Shown one piece after another: positions 54,388-63,946 of a stretch of DNA of 63,950 nucleotides. Source of the stretch: Geosporobacter subterraneus DSM 17957. Its GTDB lineage: Bacteria; Bacillota; Clostridia; Peptostreptococcales; Thermotaleaceae. The notes under the pieces were generated by a model. That model searched no databases and was not told the DNA's origin. It worked only from the letters and a program-made list of their open reading frames with translations. The translations under genes were made by a program, and so were the position numbers. Positions within the stretch are counted from its first letter, which is position 1. Every line of letters starts with the position of its first letter. The stretch lies in contig NZ_FQZV01000022.1 of assembly GCF_900142145.1 (NCBI RefSeq), positions 1 through 63,950 of the forward strand, in the 5' to 3' direction.

Positions 54388-55866
54388 ATGTCAATAAAAA
54401 CCAGATTTGCCCCGAGTCCTACGGGATTTGTTCATATTGGAAGCTTGAGAACTGCACTGTACAATTACTTGTTTGCAAAGAAGCATGGCGGAAAGTATCT
54501 CTTGAGAATAGAAGATACAGATCAAACCCGTTATGTAGAGGGTGCAGTAGAAGGGATGATTCGGGCACTGTCTTGGGCAGGAGTCAATCACGATGAAGGT
54601 GCTGTAATTGAAGGGGATCACATCGTGCAAAAAGGAGAAAAAGGTCCCTATATACAATCAGAGCGTTTAGATATATATCAAAAATATATTCAGCAGCTGC
54701 TGGAAAGCGGACATGCCTATTACTGCTTCTGCTCTAAGGAGAGAATCGATGCGGTACGTGAGGCACAGAAAGAAAAGGGGCTGATGGCGAAATACGACGG
54801 CCTGTGTAGAGGGATTTCCTTGGAAGAGGCTAGGGAAAGAGCAGCGAAGGGTGAACCCCATGTCATCCGTCTAAAACTGCCCCCTAATCGAGATATTCAT
54901 TTCCATGACATTGTCAGAGGACATGTGACCGTAAATACTGAGGATATGGATGATCAGGTGCTGATGAAGTCTGATGGCTTCCCAACCTATCACTTTGCAG
55001 TAGTTGTAGACGATCACCTGATGGAAATCACCCACGTAATCAGAGGTGAGGAATGGCTGCCTTCTACGCCGAAGCATGTATTTACCTATGAGGCCTTTGG
55101 ATGGGAAGCGCCGCAGTTTGTACATCTGCCCAACATCTTAAATGCAGATAAAAAGAAATTGAGCAAGCGGCAGGGAGATGTAGCCGTAGAGGACTTCATA
55201 AGAAAAGGCTACTTGCCGGAGGGCTTAGTGAACTACATTGCCCTAGTAGGCTGGAGTCCGGAGGAGAATAAGGAAATCTTCTCAATGGAAGAGCTGATCG
55301 AGCAATTTTCCCTAGAGCGGGTATCTAAGAGCGGCGGGGTTTTCGATACCGACAAGCTAAATTATATCAATGCCCATTATATCAAAGAAAGCAGCGACCA
55401 ACGGATTACAGATTTGGCCATACCTCATTTAATCCAGGCGGGATATATTACTGAGGCAGAGGCTGATGAAAAGTATCCGTGGCTGGTAGACATGGTAAGG
55501 GTGCTGAAAGGATATCTTTCTTATGTAGGAGAGATTGTAAATAAGGTGGATTTATTCTTTAAAACCGAAATCCAACCAGAAGATCACGAGGCGGAAGAAC
55601 TTTTAAAACTGGAACATGTGCCGCAGCTGGTAGAAGTCTTTAAGCAAAAGGTATTGGCTGCTGAAGTGATCGATGAGGAGTTTGGCAAGCAGGTTTTCAA
55701 AGAGATTCAGAAGGAAAAAGGTATCAAGGGACAGAACCTCTTCCGTCCGATACGGGTTGTGTTAACCGGAAGCGCCCATGGACCGGATATGCCGTTAATT
55801 ATAAAAGTTTTAGGGAAACAAAATATTCTTTCCCGCATAGAATATGTAAAAGAACATCTACTATAA
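54388..55866 (+). CDS. gltX: Glutamyl-tRNA synthetase
   Basis: A 492-residue class Ib synthetase. The HIGH-type motif is [18 protein letters not shown] at the N-terminus and KMSKS appears as KLSKRQGD near residue 255. A CxxC-poor zinc region and C-terminal anticodon-binding domain follow ([23 protein letters not shown], in parts). Whether it also charges tRNA-Gln is unknown, but this is common in clostridia. The ATG follows GGGAGGTAAAAGG. Confidence 0.97.
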   Translation: MSIKTRFAPSPTGFVHIGSLRTALYNYLFAKKHGGKYLLRIEDTDQTRYVEGAVEGMIRALSWAGVNHDEGAVIEGDHIVQKGEKGPYIQSERLDIYQKYIQQLLESGHAYYCFCSKERIDAVREAQKEKGLMAKYDGLCRGISLEEARERAAKGEPHVIRLKLPPNRDIHFHDIVRGHVTVNTEDMDDQVLMKSDGFPTYHFAVVVDDHLMEITHVIRGEEWLPSTPKHVFTYEAFGWEAPQFVHLPNILNADKKKLSKRQGDVAVEDFIRKGYLPEGLVNYIALVGWSPEENKEIFSMEELIEQFSLERVSKSGGVFDTDKLNYINAHYIKESSDQRITDLAIPHLIQAGYITEAEADEKYPWLVDMVRVLKGYLSYVGEIVNKVDLFFKTEIQPEDHEAEELLKLEHVPQLVEVFKQKVLAAEVIDEEFGKQVFKEIQKEKGIKGQNLFRPIRVVLTGSAHGPDMPLIIKVLGKQNILSRIEYVKEHLL

Positions 55867-55876
55867 ACAAAGCGAA

Positions 55877-56112
55877 AGACATGGAACAGGAGAGTAAGTA
55901 AAAAGAGCCTGACAGAGAAAAGCTATCATTGGCTGAGAGTAGCTTGAGGGGATATTTTACTGAAGTGCACCTGGGAGTTGCTGCCCGAAGGATCAGTAGG
56001 CACGGCCGGTTTGCACCGTTATATGCAGTTAAGCTGAGGCATTAGCCTAAGCAGAGTGGAACCGCGGATTATCTTCGTCTCTGTATACTTGGAGACGAAG
56101 ATTTTTTATTTT
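55877..56112 (+). promoter_or_regulatory. T-box riboswitch, cysteine specific
   Basis: The T-box GCAGAGTGGAACCGCGG (56053-56069) is followed by a terminator (ATCTTCGTCTC with GAGACGAAGAT) and TTTTTTATTTT. CTGAAGTGCACC in stem I offers TGC (55966-55968), a cysteine codon. It heads the cysE-cysS unit, linking cysteine synthesis and charging to tRNA-Cys level. Confidence 0.9.
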
Positions 56113-56265
56113 AATGAAACAGTTTTGTATGACCGGTGAGATAGACTAAAATTTCTTAATCGTGCAACGTGTAACGTGATATGATGATATCTGTTTTTAT
56201 CCAAATACTAATTGAGGAAAATAATAAGGTAATAATTTGAATGTTATATTGAGGAGGGAATTGGT

Positions 56266-56928
56266 GTGGGTAAATTTTTTCAGATGATCAACGAAGATAT
56301 TAAAGCAGTAATGGAGAGAGATCCTGCTGCAAAAAATAAGCTGGAAGTTTTGTTATGCTATCCCGGTATTCATGCGATTATAAATCATCGTATAGCCCAT
56401 AGCTTGAACAATAGGGGATTTGTCGTATTCGCCCGTGTTATTTCCCAGATCAGCAGGTTTTTTACGGGTATAGAGATCCATCCCGGTGCTAAAATAGGAA
56501 GAAGACTGTTTATTGACCACGGGATGGGGGTTGTTATCGGAGAAACCGCAGAGATCGGAGATGATGTAACCATTTATCAAGGGGCAACCTTAGGTGGAAC
56601 GGGAAAGGAGAAGGGAAAAAGACATCCCACCATTGGGAATAATGTAGTAATCAGCAGCGGCGCCAAGATACTAGGTCCTTTTAAAGTAGGAGACAACTCA
56701 AAAATAGGTGCCGGGTCCGTAGTTTTAAGGGAAGTACCTCCAAACTGTACCGTTGTAGGGGTACCAGGTCATATTGTAATTAAAGATAATAAAAAGTTAA
56801 AGAATATGCATAAGGAAGAAATCGATTTAGATCAGGTACGGCTGCCAGATCCGATTGCTGAAGAGTTGGAATGCTTAAGAAAACGAATTGTGGAACTTGA
56901 AAAGAAGATTTTTGAAAAGGAGAGATAA
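56266..56928 (+). CDS. cysE: Serine O-acetyltransferase
   Basis: A 220-residue left-handed beta-helix acetyltransferase that makes O-acetylserine for cysteine. Hexapeptide repeats run from [19 protein letters not shown] to [15 protein letters not shown]. The catalytic His and Asp fall in [13 protein letters not shown]. The GTG start after GAGGAGGG was chosen. The C-terminus is a coiled, charged extension (residues 185-220). It is 2 bases before cysS and shares its T-box. Confidence 0.95.
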   Translation: MGKFFQMINEDIKAVMERDPAAKNKLEVLLCYPGIHAIINHRIAHSLNNRGFVVFARVISQISRFFTGIEIHPGAKIGRRLFIDHGMGVVIGETAEIGDDVTIYQGATLGGTGKEKGKRHPTIGNNVVISSGAKILGPFKVGDNSKIGAGSVVLREVPPNCTVVGVPGHIVIKDNKKLKNMHKEEIDLDQVRLPDPIAEELECLRKRIVELEKKIFEKER

Positions 56929-56930
56929 AC

Positions 56931-58325
56931 ATGAGATTATTCAATACCTTGACAAGAAAAAAAGAAGAATTTATCCCTATGGTACCAGAGGAAGTAAAAA
57001 TGTATGTTTGCGGTCCTACGGTCTATAACTATTTTCATATCGGCAATGCCAGACCCTTTGTGGTATTTGATACCCTCAGAAGATATTTGGAATATAGGGG
57101 TTATAAGGTAACTTATGTGCAAAATTTTACCGATGTGGATGATAAAATTATTAATAGAGCCAAAGAAGAAGGCATTAGCCCGGAAGAGGTTAGCGAGAAA
57201 TATATTGTTGAATATTTTAAAGATGCTGAAGCCTTAGGCATTCGAAAAGCTGATATCCATCCAAAGGTTACAGAGAATATTCAGGAAATTATCACCTTCG
57301 TCCAAAAACTGATTGATAAGGGCTATGCCTACGAGATAAATGGGGATGTATATTTTGATACTACCCGGTTTGAAGACTACGGGAAGCTGTCAAAGCAAAA
57401 CCTGGAGGATTTAGAAGCTGGCGCCAGAATTGAGGTCAATGAAATTAAAAGAAATCCTATGGATTTTGCTTTATGGAAGGCGCAAAAATCCGACGAGCTG
57501 GCATGGGATAGTCCGTGGGGTAAAGGAAGACCCGGGTGGCACATCGAGTGTTCTGTAATGTCTACAAGATACCTGGGCGAAACTATCGATATTCATGCAG
57601 GGGGACAGGATTTGATTTTCCCCCACCACGAAAATGAAATTGCACAGAGCGAAGCTTGCAGCGGGCATTCCTTTGCAAGATATTGGATTCATAACGGCTA
57701 TATTAATATAGATAATGAGAAAATGTCCAAATCCAAGGGAAATTTCTTTACAGTACGAGATATTTTAAAGGAATATGATGCAGAAACCGTAAGATTCTTT
57801 TTACTTTCTGCACAGTATCGAAATCCTATCAACTTCAGCCGCCAATTGATGGAACAGTCTAAAAATGCTTTGGACCGATTTTATAATGCGAAGAAAAATC
57901 TTGAACATTTACTGGAAAACGCAGTTGAAAAAGAAATGGATGAGGTTGAAAAGAACTTGATTCATGGTTTTGAGAATTATCGGGAGAAATTCATTGATGC
58001 CATGGAGGATGATGTAAACACTGCCGATGCCATTGCAGCAGTTTTTGAGCTCGTAAAGGATATGAATGCATCCATCAAAGTAAGTCACAGCAAACAGTTG
58101 ATTCAGAGCAGCCTTGATTTACTGATGGAGCTGACCGGGGTGTTAGGCCTATTGACAAAGAAAGAGGATGCAATCGATAGTGAGATTGAGGAATTGGTGC
58201 AGCTCCGTCAAAAGGCAAGAAAGGAGAAAAATTTTGCCTTGGCGGATCAGATCCGGGATCAACTGAAGGAGAGGGGCATTACCATAGAGGATACCCCGCA
58301 GGGTGTACGAATTATAAAGAAATGA
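56931..58325 (+). CDS. cysS: Cysteinyl-tRNA synthetase
   Basis: A 464-residue class Ia synthetase. [15 protein letters not shown] carries the zinc-binding Cys and the HIGH motif; KMSKSKGN is near residue 265. Zinc ligands continue in HIECSVMS and the Hs of FPHHENE. The C-terminal DALR anticodon domain ends VRIIKK. Coupled to cysE by 2-base spacing and an AAAGGAGAG site in the cysE end. Confidence 0.97.
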   Translation: MRLFNTLTRKKEEFIPMVPEEVKMYVCGPTVYNYFHIGNARPFVVFDTLRRYLEYRGYKVTYVQNFTDVDDKIINRAKEEGISPEEVSEKYIVEYFKDAEALGIRKADIHPKVTENIQEIITFVQKLIDKGYAYEINGDVYFDTTRFEDYGKLSKQNLEDLEAGARIEVNEIKRNPMDFALWKAQKSDELAWDSPWGKGRPGWHIECSVMSTRYLGETIDIHAGGQDLIFPHHENEIAQSEACSGHSFARYWIHNGYINIDNEKMSKSKGNFFTVRDILKEYDAETVRFFLLSAQYRNPINFSRQLMEQSKNALDRFYNAKKNLEHLLENAVEKEMDEVEKNLIHGFENYREKFIDAMEDDVNTADAIAAVFELVKDMNASIKVSHSKQLIQSSLDLLMELTGVLGLLTKKEDAIDSEIEELVQLRQKARKEKNFALADQIRDQLKERGITIEDTPQGVRIIKK

Positions 58326-58344
58326 TTCATGGATAGAGATCCGG

Positions 58345-58425
58345 AAGGCGGGCATGGAAACCCGCCACTACTTACCTAGCAGTACGAAGCGTGGATTGTA
58401 GTGGAGGGTCGCCGGACCCTCTAGG
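58345..58425. repeat. Two adjacent intergenic hairpins
   Basis: GGCGGGCATGGAAACCCGCC (58347-58366) and GAGGGTCGCCGGACCCTC (58404-58421) each form compact GC-rich hairpins, unusual in this AT-rich region. They resemble other GGGGCGGG..CCCGCC intergenic repeats of related genomes (from memory). Confidence 0.6.
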
Positions 58426-58493
58426 TAGAACCCTTGAGTAAGGCACTAAGTTGTGTTAGAATACATATAGCAATTGAAAAGGCAGGTTTTTGG

Positions 58494-58937
58494 ATGAACA
58501 TAGACTTTCTAAGAAAAATGGGTTTAAGTGCAAAGACAAAGGAAGAAATCCAGTTTACCCACGCCCTGGTATTAGCCTATGTGGGAGATGCGGTTTATGA
58601 GGTGTTTGTAAGAACCTACATGATTCACCGATATGGAGGAAATGTAAACAGCTTGCACAGACTGGCTACGAAATTTGTAAAGGCCGCCGCACAGGCGGAA
58701 ATAGTACATCTGCTGGAGGATTATTTGACGGAAGAAGAATGGGGAATTGTTAAAAGAGGACGCAATCAAAAATCCGGCACCGTTCCTAAAAATGCCAATG
58801 TAGGTGAGTATCGTTATGCTACAGGCTTTGAAACCCTAATCGGCTATTTATATCTTACTGAACAGTATGACCGGCTGGATCAGGTAATCAAATATGCCTT
58901 GGAAATCATAGAAAAAAAGGAGATTATTCATGAATAA
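58494..58937 (+). CDS. mrnC: Mini-ribonuclease III
   Basis: A 147-residue RNase III catalytic domain without a double-stranded RNA-binding domain; it matures 23S rRNA ends. ALVLAYVGDAVYEVFVRTY carries the RNase III signature Asp and Glu, and GFETLIGYLYLT the second acidic cluster. The position after cysS is the usual Firmicute one. The ATG at 58494 was chosen over an upstream TTG at 58434. It overlaps the next gene by 8 bases. Confidence 0.94.
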   Translation: MNIDFLRKMGLSAKTKEEIQFTHALVLAYVGDAVYEVFVRTYMIHRYGGNVNSLHRLATKFVKAAAQAEIVHLLEDYLTEEEWGIVKRGRNQKSGTVPKNANVGEYRYATGFETLIGYLYLTEQYDRLDQVIKYALEIIEKKEIIHE

Positions 58938-59298
58938 GAAGGAAAAGATTCTATTAACGGTTACCCTTCTAATGGTAGCGCTGCTCTTTGTCAAATCATT
59001 CCTCCTAGATGAAGTCAAGCCTAAGACTGAGGATGAGCTAAGGTTCAAACAGTTTGTAGAGAAAGCCGTGGATGAAAACATGGGAGGCTTTTTAAAAAGA
59101 AATAGCATCGTAAAGTATAGAATAGTATCCATTGAGCAGATCAGTCAGGAAGGAGTCTCCCGTATTCAGTACCTGGATGAGCAGGGAAAAGAATATATTG
59201 AAGGAACCATTCGGGGACAATATAGAGCAAAGGTTCGAGTCTACTTCCTACATTTAATCCCTTATCGGGAGATAAAGGTACTTAGCCGGGAAAAATAA
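58930..59298 (+). CDS. Small membrane-anchored protein of unknown function
   Basis: 122 residues. The N-terminus MNKKEKILLTVTLLMVALLFVKSF is a probable signal anchor (in parts); the rest, outside the cell, is a small beta-rich domain (KYRIVSIEQISQEGVSRIQY, AKVRVYFLHLIPYREIKVL). No family is recognised. It overlaps mrnC by 8 bases, so the two are translationally coupled. A terminator follows. Confidence 0.75.
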   Translation: MNKKEKILLTVTLLMVALLFVKSFLLDEVKPKTEDELRFKQFVEKAVDENMGGFLKRNSIVKYRIVSIEQISQEGVSRIQYLDEQGKEYIEGTIRGQYRAKVRVYFLHLIPYREIKVLSREK

Positions 59299-59301
59299 AA
59301 T

Positions 59302-59331
59302 AGGGCCAGAACACTGGCCTTTTTGTTTTTA
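59302..59331 (+). terminator. Terminator after the small membrane protein gene
   Basis: GGGCCAG pairs with CTGGCCT around AACA, then TTTTGTTTTT. Confidence 0.88.
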
Positions 59332-59399
59332 TAATTGTAGAAACATGTGGTATAATTTTGGATAATAAGGAAAAAACAACATGATGAGGAGGATGGAAA

Positions 59400-60158
59400 A
59401 TGAAGGTAGAACTGCTTCAATATACACCCCAGCCAGAAAAGGTAGTTGCGGCAGCTGCGAAGCTCTGTTATTCCCCTGTAGGTGTGGACAAGATTATGGA
59501 GGATTTGACAGATGAGAAGGCGGAGAAATTTGTCGGCATGCTGATGGGCATGGGCCACGAATCTCCTATTGAACACGTATCCTTTACCTTTGCAGCAGAG
59601 GGTGTCAGCCGAGTACTTACCCATCAGCTGGTAAGACATAGAATTGCGTCCTTTTCCCAACAATCCCAGAGATATGTGAAGCTTGAACAGTTTGAATATA
59701 TTATTCCGCCGAGTATTGCAGAAATTCCTGAGGCTAGAGAAAAATTCATTCAGGCAATGGAAGCAGATCAGAAGCATTATAATGAATTGGTAGAGCTCCT
59801 CTATAAAAAGCATTTTGACCAACTGATTCAAGAAGGAAAAACAGAAAAACAGGCAAAAACAGCGGCAGAGAAGATGTCTATAGAAGATGCCAGATATGTA
59901 TTTCCAAATGCCTGTGAGACAAAGATTGTCTATACAATGAATGCAAGAACCCTGATGAATTTTTTCCATCATCGATGCTGCGAGAGGGCCCAATGGGAAA
60001 TTCGACAACTGGCAACAGAAATGTTAAAGCTAGTAAAGGGAGTAGCCCCAAGCTTGTTTAAGTATAGTGGTCCTAACTGTCTTAATGATCCATGTCCGGA
60101 AGGCAGCATGACCTGTGGAAAAACCCTTGAAGTAAGGGAATTCTTTAAAAGCCTGTAG
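59400..60158 (+). CDS. thyX: FAD-dependent thymidylate synthase ThyX
   Basis: A 252-residue flavoprotein making dTMP from dUMP with methylenetetrahydrofolate. The ThyX motif RHRxxSxxxxSxRY is present as [14 protein letters not shown] (79-92). [15 protein letters not shown] and [21 protein letters not shown] (in parts) are also family features. It needs no dihydrofolate reductase step. It lies among mrnC and rlmB, an addition compared with the Bacillus order. The ATG follows GAGGAGG. Confidence 0.96.
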   Translation: MKVELLQYTPQPEKVVAAAAKLCYSPVGVDKIMEDLTDEKAEKFVGMLMGMGHESPIEHVSFTFAAEGVSRVLTHQLVRHRIASFSQQSQRYVKLEQFEYIIPPSIAEIPEAREKFIQAMEADQKHYNELVELLYKKHFDQLIQEGKTEKQAKTAAEKMSIEDARYVFPNACETKIVYTMNARTLMNFFHHRCCERAQWEIRQLATEMLKLVKGVAPSLFKYSGPNCLNDPCPEGSMTCGKTLEVREFFKSL

Positions 60159-60171
60159 GACATATAGATTT

Positions 60172-60275
60172 GTGACTGAGAATCTTAATGAATATTCGGA
60201 ACGACGAGGGCGTCGATCTCTACATTTCTATTGAGATTTATGCAGGGATCGGCTCCTGTGCCGTTCTGCTTAGGA
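60172..60275. repeat. Dispersed intergenic repeat, copy 2
   Basis: TGTGACTGAGAATCTTAATGAATATT and GACGAGGGCGTCGATCTCTAC align with 21957-22011. The second half, GGGATCGGCTCCTGTGCCGTTC, resembles 8208-8231. It fills the thyX-rlmB gap. Confidence 0.65.
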
Positions 60276-60380
60276 TAAACTTACACAATCTGCAGCTTTG
60301 CTATGGAGCGGGGCTGCAGATTTACATAACCGGAGATAACCATGGGCAAGCTATTAGAAAAAACAAGTGAGGTGCCAGTG

Positions 60381-61127
60381 ATGACGCAATCAGATAAGAT
60401 TGAGGGAAGAAATCCAGTCCTGGAAGCATTAAAAGCAGAAAGGGAGATTGATAAAATTCTTATTGCAAAGGGTGCAGAGCAGGGCTCTGTTCAAAAAATA
60501 ATCGGTGCAGCAAAAGATCGTGGAATTCCTATTCAATATGTAGAACGACAGAAGCTAGACCAGCTTTCCGAGTCCCATTCTCATCAGGGAATCATTGCAT
60601 TTGTAGCAGCTTACCGGTATGTAGAGGTCGAAGATATATTAGCTAAGGCTGCGCAAAAGGGGGAGTCTCCCTTTATCGTGATTTTAGATGAGATTACAGA
60701 TCCTCATAATTTAGGGTCTATTCTTCGAACTGCAAATGCTGCAGGCGTACATGGGGTAATTATACCAAAAAGGAGAGCAGTGGGTTTAACTGCCGTTGTT
60801 GCTAAAACCTCTGCCGGAGCCATTGAATACGTTCCTGTGGCGAAGGTTTCTAATCTGGCACAAACCATTGATACTTTAAAAGACAAGGGTTTATGGGTGG
60901 TTGGGGCAGATATGGATGGACAGAACACCTATTATGAACAGGATCTAACGGGAAATACCGCTTTGGTAATTGGCAGTGAGGGACAAGGAATCGGCAGGCT
61001 GATAAAAGAAAAATGTGATTTTATTGTACGCATACCCATGAAAGGTCAACTAAGCTCCTTAAATGCTTCCGTTGCGGCTTCCCTAATGATGTATGAAGTT
61101 ATGCGGCAAAGAGACCAAAAGAAATAG
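60381..61127 (+). CDS. rlmB: 23S rRNA (guanosine-2'-O)-methyltransferase, RlmB type
   Basis: A 248-residue SPOUT/TrmH-family methyltransferase that modifies rRNA. The N-terminal substrate-binding domain opens IEGRNPVLEALKAEREI. The SPOUT knot motifs follow: LDEITDPHNLGSILRTANAAG, VIGSEGQGIGRLIKEKCD and IPMKGQLSSLNASVAASL (in parts). The ATG at 60381 follows GAGGTG and gives the usual start; ATG 60342 lies further out. In its usual place before yacP and sigH. Confidence 0.95.
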   Translation: MTQSDKIEGRNPVLEALKAEREIDKILIAKGAEQGSVQKIIGAAKDRGIPIQYVERQKLDQLSESHSHQGIIAFVAAYRYVEVEDILAKAAQKGESPFIVILDEITDPHNLGSILRTANAAGVHGVIIPKRRAVGLTAVVAKTSAGAIEYVPVAKVSNLAQTIDTLKDKGLWVVGADMDGQNTYYEQDLTGNTALVIGSEGQGIGRLIKEKCDFIVRIPMKGQLSSLNASVAASLMMYEVMRQRDQKK

Positions 61128-61139
61128 GGTGAATGATCT

Positions 61140-61655
61140 TTGCGGAACTATCTTTTTATTGATGGGTATAATATTATCAATGCCTGGCCAGAGTTAAAGG
61201 AAACCAGCGGATCTAATCTGCAGCAGGCCCGTGAAAAATTGATTGAGCGAATGATCGAGTATCAATCCTATATTGGTGAGCAGGTAATCATTGTATTTGA
61301 TGCCCATCTGGTAAAGGGGAGCAATCAGAAAAATGAAAACATCAATGGAGTGGAAGTGGTATTTACAAAGGAGCACCAAACGGCAGACTCTTATATTGAG
61401 AAGCAGGTAGAACAGCTGACACGCAATCGAAGAAATAGAGTGCGGGTAGCTACTTCCGATTGGGCAGAACAACAGTTTGTACTTGGCAGCGGAGCTACAC
61501 GGATCTCTGCCAGAGAACTGAAAATTGAGATGGAACTAGTTAAAAAGAATATACGTAAAAAGACAGAAGAAATCCGTCAGGATCGTTCTGCATTAGAGGA
61601 GCGATTGGATGATAAAACTGTTCAAATCCTTGAAAAATGGAGAAGAAAACAGTAA
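61140..61655 (+). CDS. yacP: NYN-domain ribonuclease, YacP type
   Basis: A 171-residue protein with a PIN-like NYN fold. FIDGYNIINAWPEL holds the first catalytic Asp, IVFDAHLVKG the second and VATSDWAEQQ the third acidic site. RaeI/YacP of Bacillus is a ribosome-associated mRNA endonuclease; function here is presumed similar. TTG start, 13 bases after rlmB, following AGGGTG. Confidence 0.92.
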   Translation: MRNYLFIDGYNIINAWPELKETSGSNLQQAREKLIERMIEYQSYIGEQVIIVFDAHLVKGSNQKNENINGVEVVFTKEHQTADSYIEKQVEQLTRNRRNRVRVATSDWAEQQFVLGSGATRISARELKIEMELVKKNIRKKTEEIRQDRSALEERLDDKTVQILEKWRRKQ

Positions 61656-61847
61656 ATCAGCTTGACTACATAATCTGGTTACGATATAATAAAAATACAG
61701 TTTTTGTGCTTTTGATACAGGATGAGCGATCAAAATTCATATTTTCTCCTATAAGGGGTACTGTGATATTGGCAGAGCAAGGATGAAGGATTTTTGCTTT
61801 ATAGAAGTGAAAAGCACAAATTGAATACAGTGCTGGAGGCGATATTG

Positions 61848-62492
61848 GTGGGAATAGGAGCACAGAAGGAAATATTAGACAGCTATGAACGCATGATTGA
61901 TGAAGATGTTGTTGAAGACGCAAGAAATGGAGATGCCCAAGCCCAGGAATATCTAATAAAAAAGTACAAAAACTTTGTTCGTGCTAAAGCAAGGTCTTAT
62001 TTTTTGATCGGCGCAGACCGGGAGGATATCATCCAAGAGGGGATGATCGGTCTATTTAAAGCCATTCGTGATTTTCGGTCGGACAAGCTGTCGTCCTTTA
62101 GAGCCTTCGCAGAACTGTGTATTACAAGACAAATTATCACAGCGATAAAAACAGCAACCCGTCAAAAACATATTCCTTTGAACTCTTATGTTTCCTTAAA
62201 TAAGCCTATTTATGACGAAGAGTCTGATAGAACTTTACTGGATGTATTATCCGGCGCTAAGATTTCTGATCCGGAAGAGCTGATTATATCCAGGGAAGAG
62301 CTGGGACACATCGAATCAAAAATTGGTGAGATTCTTAGTGATTTGGAATGGAAGGTATTGATGTCTTATCTGCAAGGAAAATCCTATCAGGAAATCGCTG
62401 AGGATTTGGACAGACATGTGAAATCCATTGATAACGCACTCCAACGGGTTAAACGCAAACTAGAGCGGTATTTGGAAGTACGGAGCAGTTAA
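61848..62492 (+). CDS. sigH: RNA polymerase sporulation sigma factor SigH
   Basis: A 214-residue sigma-70-family factor that starts sporulation and stationary-phase gene expression. Region 2 (ARNGDAQAQEYLIKKYKNFV, REDIIQEGMIGLFKAIRDF; in parts) and the region 4 helix-turn-helix (YQEIAEDLDRHVKSIDNALQRVKRKL) are intact. The GTG at 61848 was chosen since GGAGGC lies 7 bases upstream; a TTG one codon earlier is possible. Its place after yacP is conserved. Confidence 0.95.
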   Translation: MGIGAQKEILDSYERMIDEDVVEDARNGDAQAQEYLIKKYKNFVRAKARSYFLIGADREDIIQEGMIGLFKAIRDFRSDKLSSFRAFAELCITRQIITAIKTATRQKHIPLNSYVSLNKPIYDEESDRTLLDVLSGAKISDPEELIISREELGHIESKIGEILSDLEWKVLMSYLQGKSYQEIAEDLDRHVKSIDNALQRVKRKLERYLEVRSS

Positions 62493-62522
62493 AAATTGGA
62501 AAATGTTTTCGATTAAAAAGAG

Positions 62523-62551
62523 TTGACATGAGTAGTGGAAGATAGTAAAAT
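62523..62551 (+). promoter_or_regulatory. Promoter of tRNA-Thr
   Basis: TTGACA (62523-62528), 17-base spacer, TAAAAT (62546-62551); 14 bases before the tRNA. Confidence 0.8.
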
Positions 62552-62565
62552 ATAAAACAGTGAAT

Positions 62566-62642
62566 GCCCATGTGGCTCAGTAGGTTAGAGCGTCGCCTTG
62601 GTAAGGCGGAGATCGGCGGTTCGAATCCGCTCATGGGCTCCA
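62566..62642 (+). tRNA. tRNA-Thr, anticodon GGT
   Basis: A cloverleaf with 7-bp acceptor stem GCCCATG/CATGGGC, anticodon loop TTGGTAA with GGT at 62600-62602, T-arm GGCGGTTCGAATCCGCT and an encoded CCA end (62640-62642). It reads ACC and ACT codons. Confidence 0.96.
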
Positions 62643-62752
62643 TTATTTATTTCATACATATAGATACACCCGGATGAGTTTACTATGAAATAAGTTTAAA
62701 TATACTTTTAAAGTATCTGAACAATATTAAGAGTGTATAGGAGGAGAAAAAA

Positions 62753-63946
62753 ATGGCAAAGGCTAAATTTGAGAGAAATAAGCCCCACGTTAACATTGGA
62801 ACAATCGGACACGTAGACCACGGTAAGACAACATTAACAGCAGCGATCACATTAACATTAAACAAGAGATATGGATTTGGATCAGCAGTAGCGTTCGACC
62901 AAATAGATAAAGCACCGGAAGAAAGAGAAAGAGGAATCACAATCTCAACAGCACACGTTGAGTATGAGACTCCAAACAGACACTACGCACACGTAGACTG
63001 TCCAGGCCATGCTGACTATGTAAAGAACATGATTACAGGAGCAGCGCAGATGGACGGAGCAATCCTCGTATGTGCAGCAACAGACGGACCAATGCCGCAA
63101 ACAAGAGAGCACATCCTGCTTTCCAGACAGGTAGGGGTACCATACATCGTAGTATTTTTAAACAAGTGTGACATGGTAGATGACGAAGAATTATTAGACC
63201 TAGTAGAAATGGAATTAAGAGAATTATTAAGCGAATATGAATTCCCGGGAGATGATACGCCAATCATCAGAGGATCCGCATTACAAGCATTAAATGATCC
63301 AATGGGGCCATGGGGAGATAAGATCGTAGAGTTATTTGAAGCGGTAGACAGCTACATTCCAGAGCCGGTAAGAGAAACAGACAAGCCGTTCCTAATGCCG
63401 GTAGAGGACGTATTCTCCATTACAGGAAGAGGAACAGTAGCAACAGGAAGAGTAGAAAGAGGCGTAGTAAAAGTACAAGACGAAGTAGAAATCGTAGGAT
63501 TAACAGAAGCGCCAAGAAAAGTAGTAGTAACAGGCGTAGAAATGTTCAGAAAATTATTGGATCAAGCACAAGCTGGAGACAATATCGGAGCATTGTTAAG
63601 AGGGGTACAAAGAGACGAAATTGAAAGAGGGCAGGTATTGGCAAAGCCAGGTTCAATTAAGCCTCATACAAAGTTCAAAGCTGAGGTTTACGTATTAAAG
63701 AAAGAAGAAGGTGGAAGACATACACCATTCTTTAACGGATACAGACCGCAGTTCTACTTCAGAACAACAGACATCACAGGATCCATCGGATTACCGGAAG
63801 GAATGGAAATGTGTATGCCTGGAGACAACGTACAAATGGTTATCGAACTGATCAACCCAATTGCGATCGAAGAAGGATTAAGATTTGCGATTCGTGAAGG
63901 CGGAAGAACAGTAGGCGCTGGCGTTGTTGCTTCTATCATTGAATAA
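62753..63946 (+). CDS. tuf: Elongation factor Tu
   Basis: A 397-residue GTPase that delivers aminoacyl-tRNA to the ribosome. G motifs: [28 protein letters not shown] and GSAL. Domains 2 and 3 follow ([32 protein letters not shown], in parts). Codon use is strongly biased to a small set compared with neighbours, as in very highly expressed genes. The AGGAGGAG site precedes the ATG. It sits after sigH-tRNA-Thr, and a second tuf in the str operon is likely. The frame is complete, ending 4 bases before the window edge. Confidence 0.98.
   Translation: MAKAKFERNKPHVNIGTIGHVDHGKTTLTAAITLTLNKRYGFGSAVAFDQIDKAPEERERGITISTAHVEYETPNRHYAHVDCPGHADYVKNMITGAAQMDGAILVCAATDGPMPQTREHILLSRQVGVPYIVVFLNKCDMVDDEELLDLVEMELRELLSEYEFPGDDTPIIRGSALQALNDPMGPWGDKIVELFEAVDSYIPEPVRETDKPFLMPVEDVFSITGRGTVATGRVERGVVKVQDEVEIVGLTEAPRKVVVTGVEMFRKLLDQAQAGDNIGALLRGVQRDEIERGQVLAKPGSIKPHTKFKAEVYVLKKEEGGRHTPFFNGYRPQFYFRTTDITGSIGLPEGMEMCMPGDNVQMVIELINPIAIEEGLRFAIREGGRTVGAGVVASIIE

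Noticed and set aside
59262-60008. 248-codon minus-strand frame across thyX
   Set aside because: Antisense to thyX; rich in Cys, His, Phe and Leu with no family motif.
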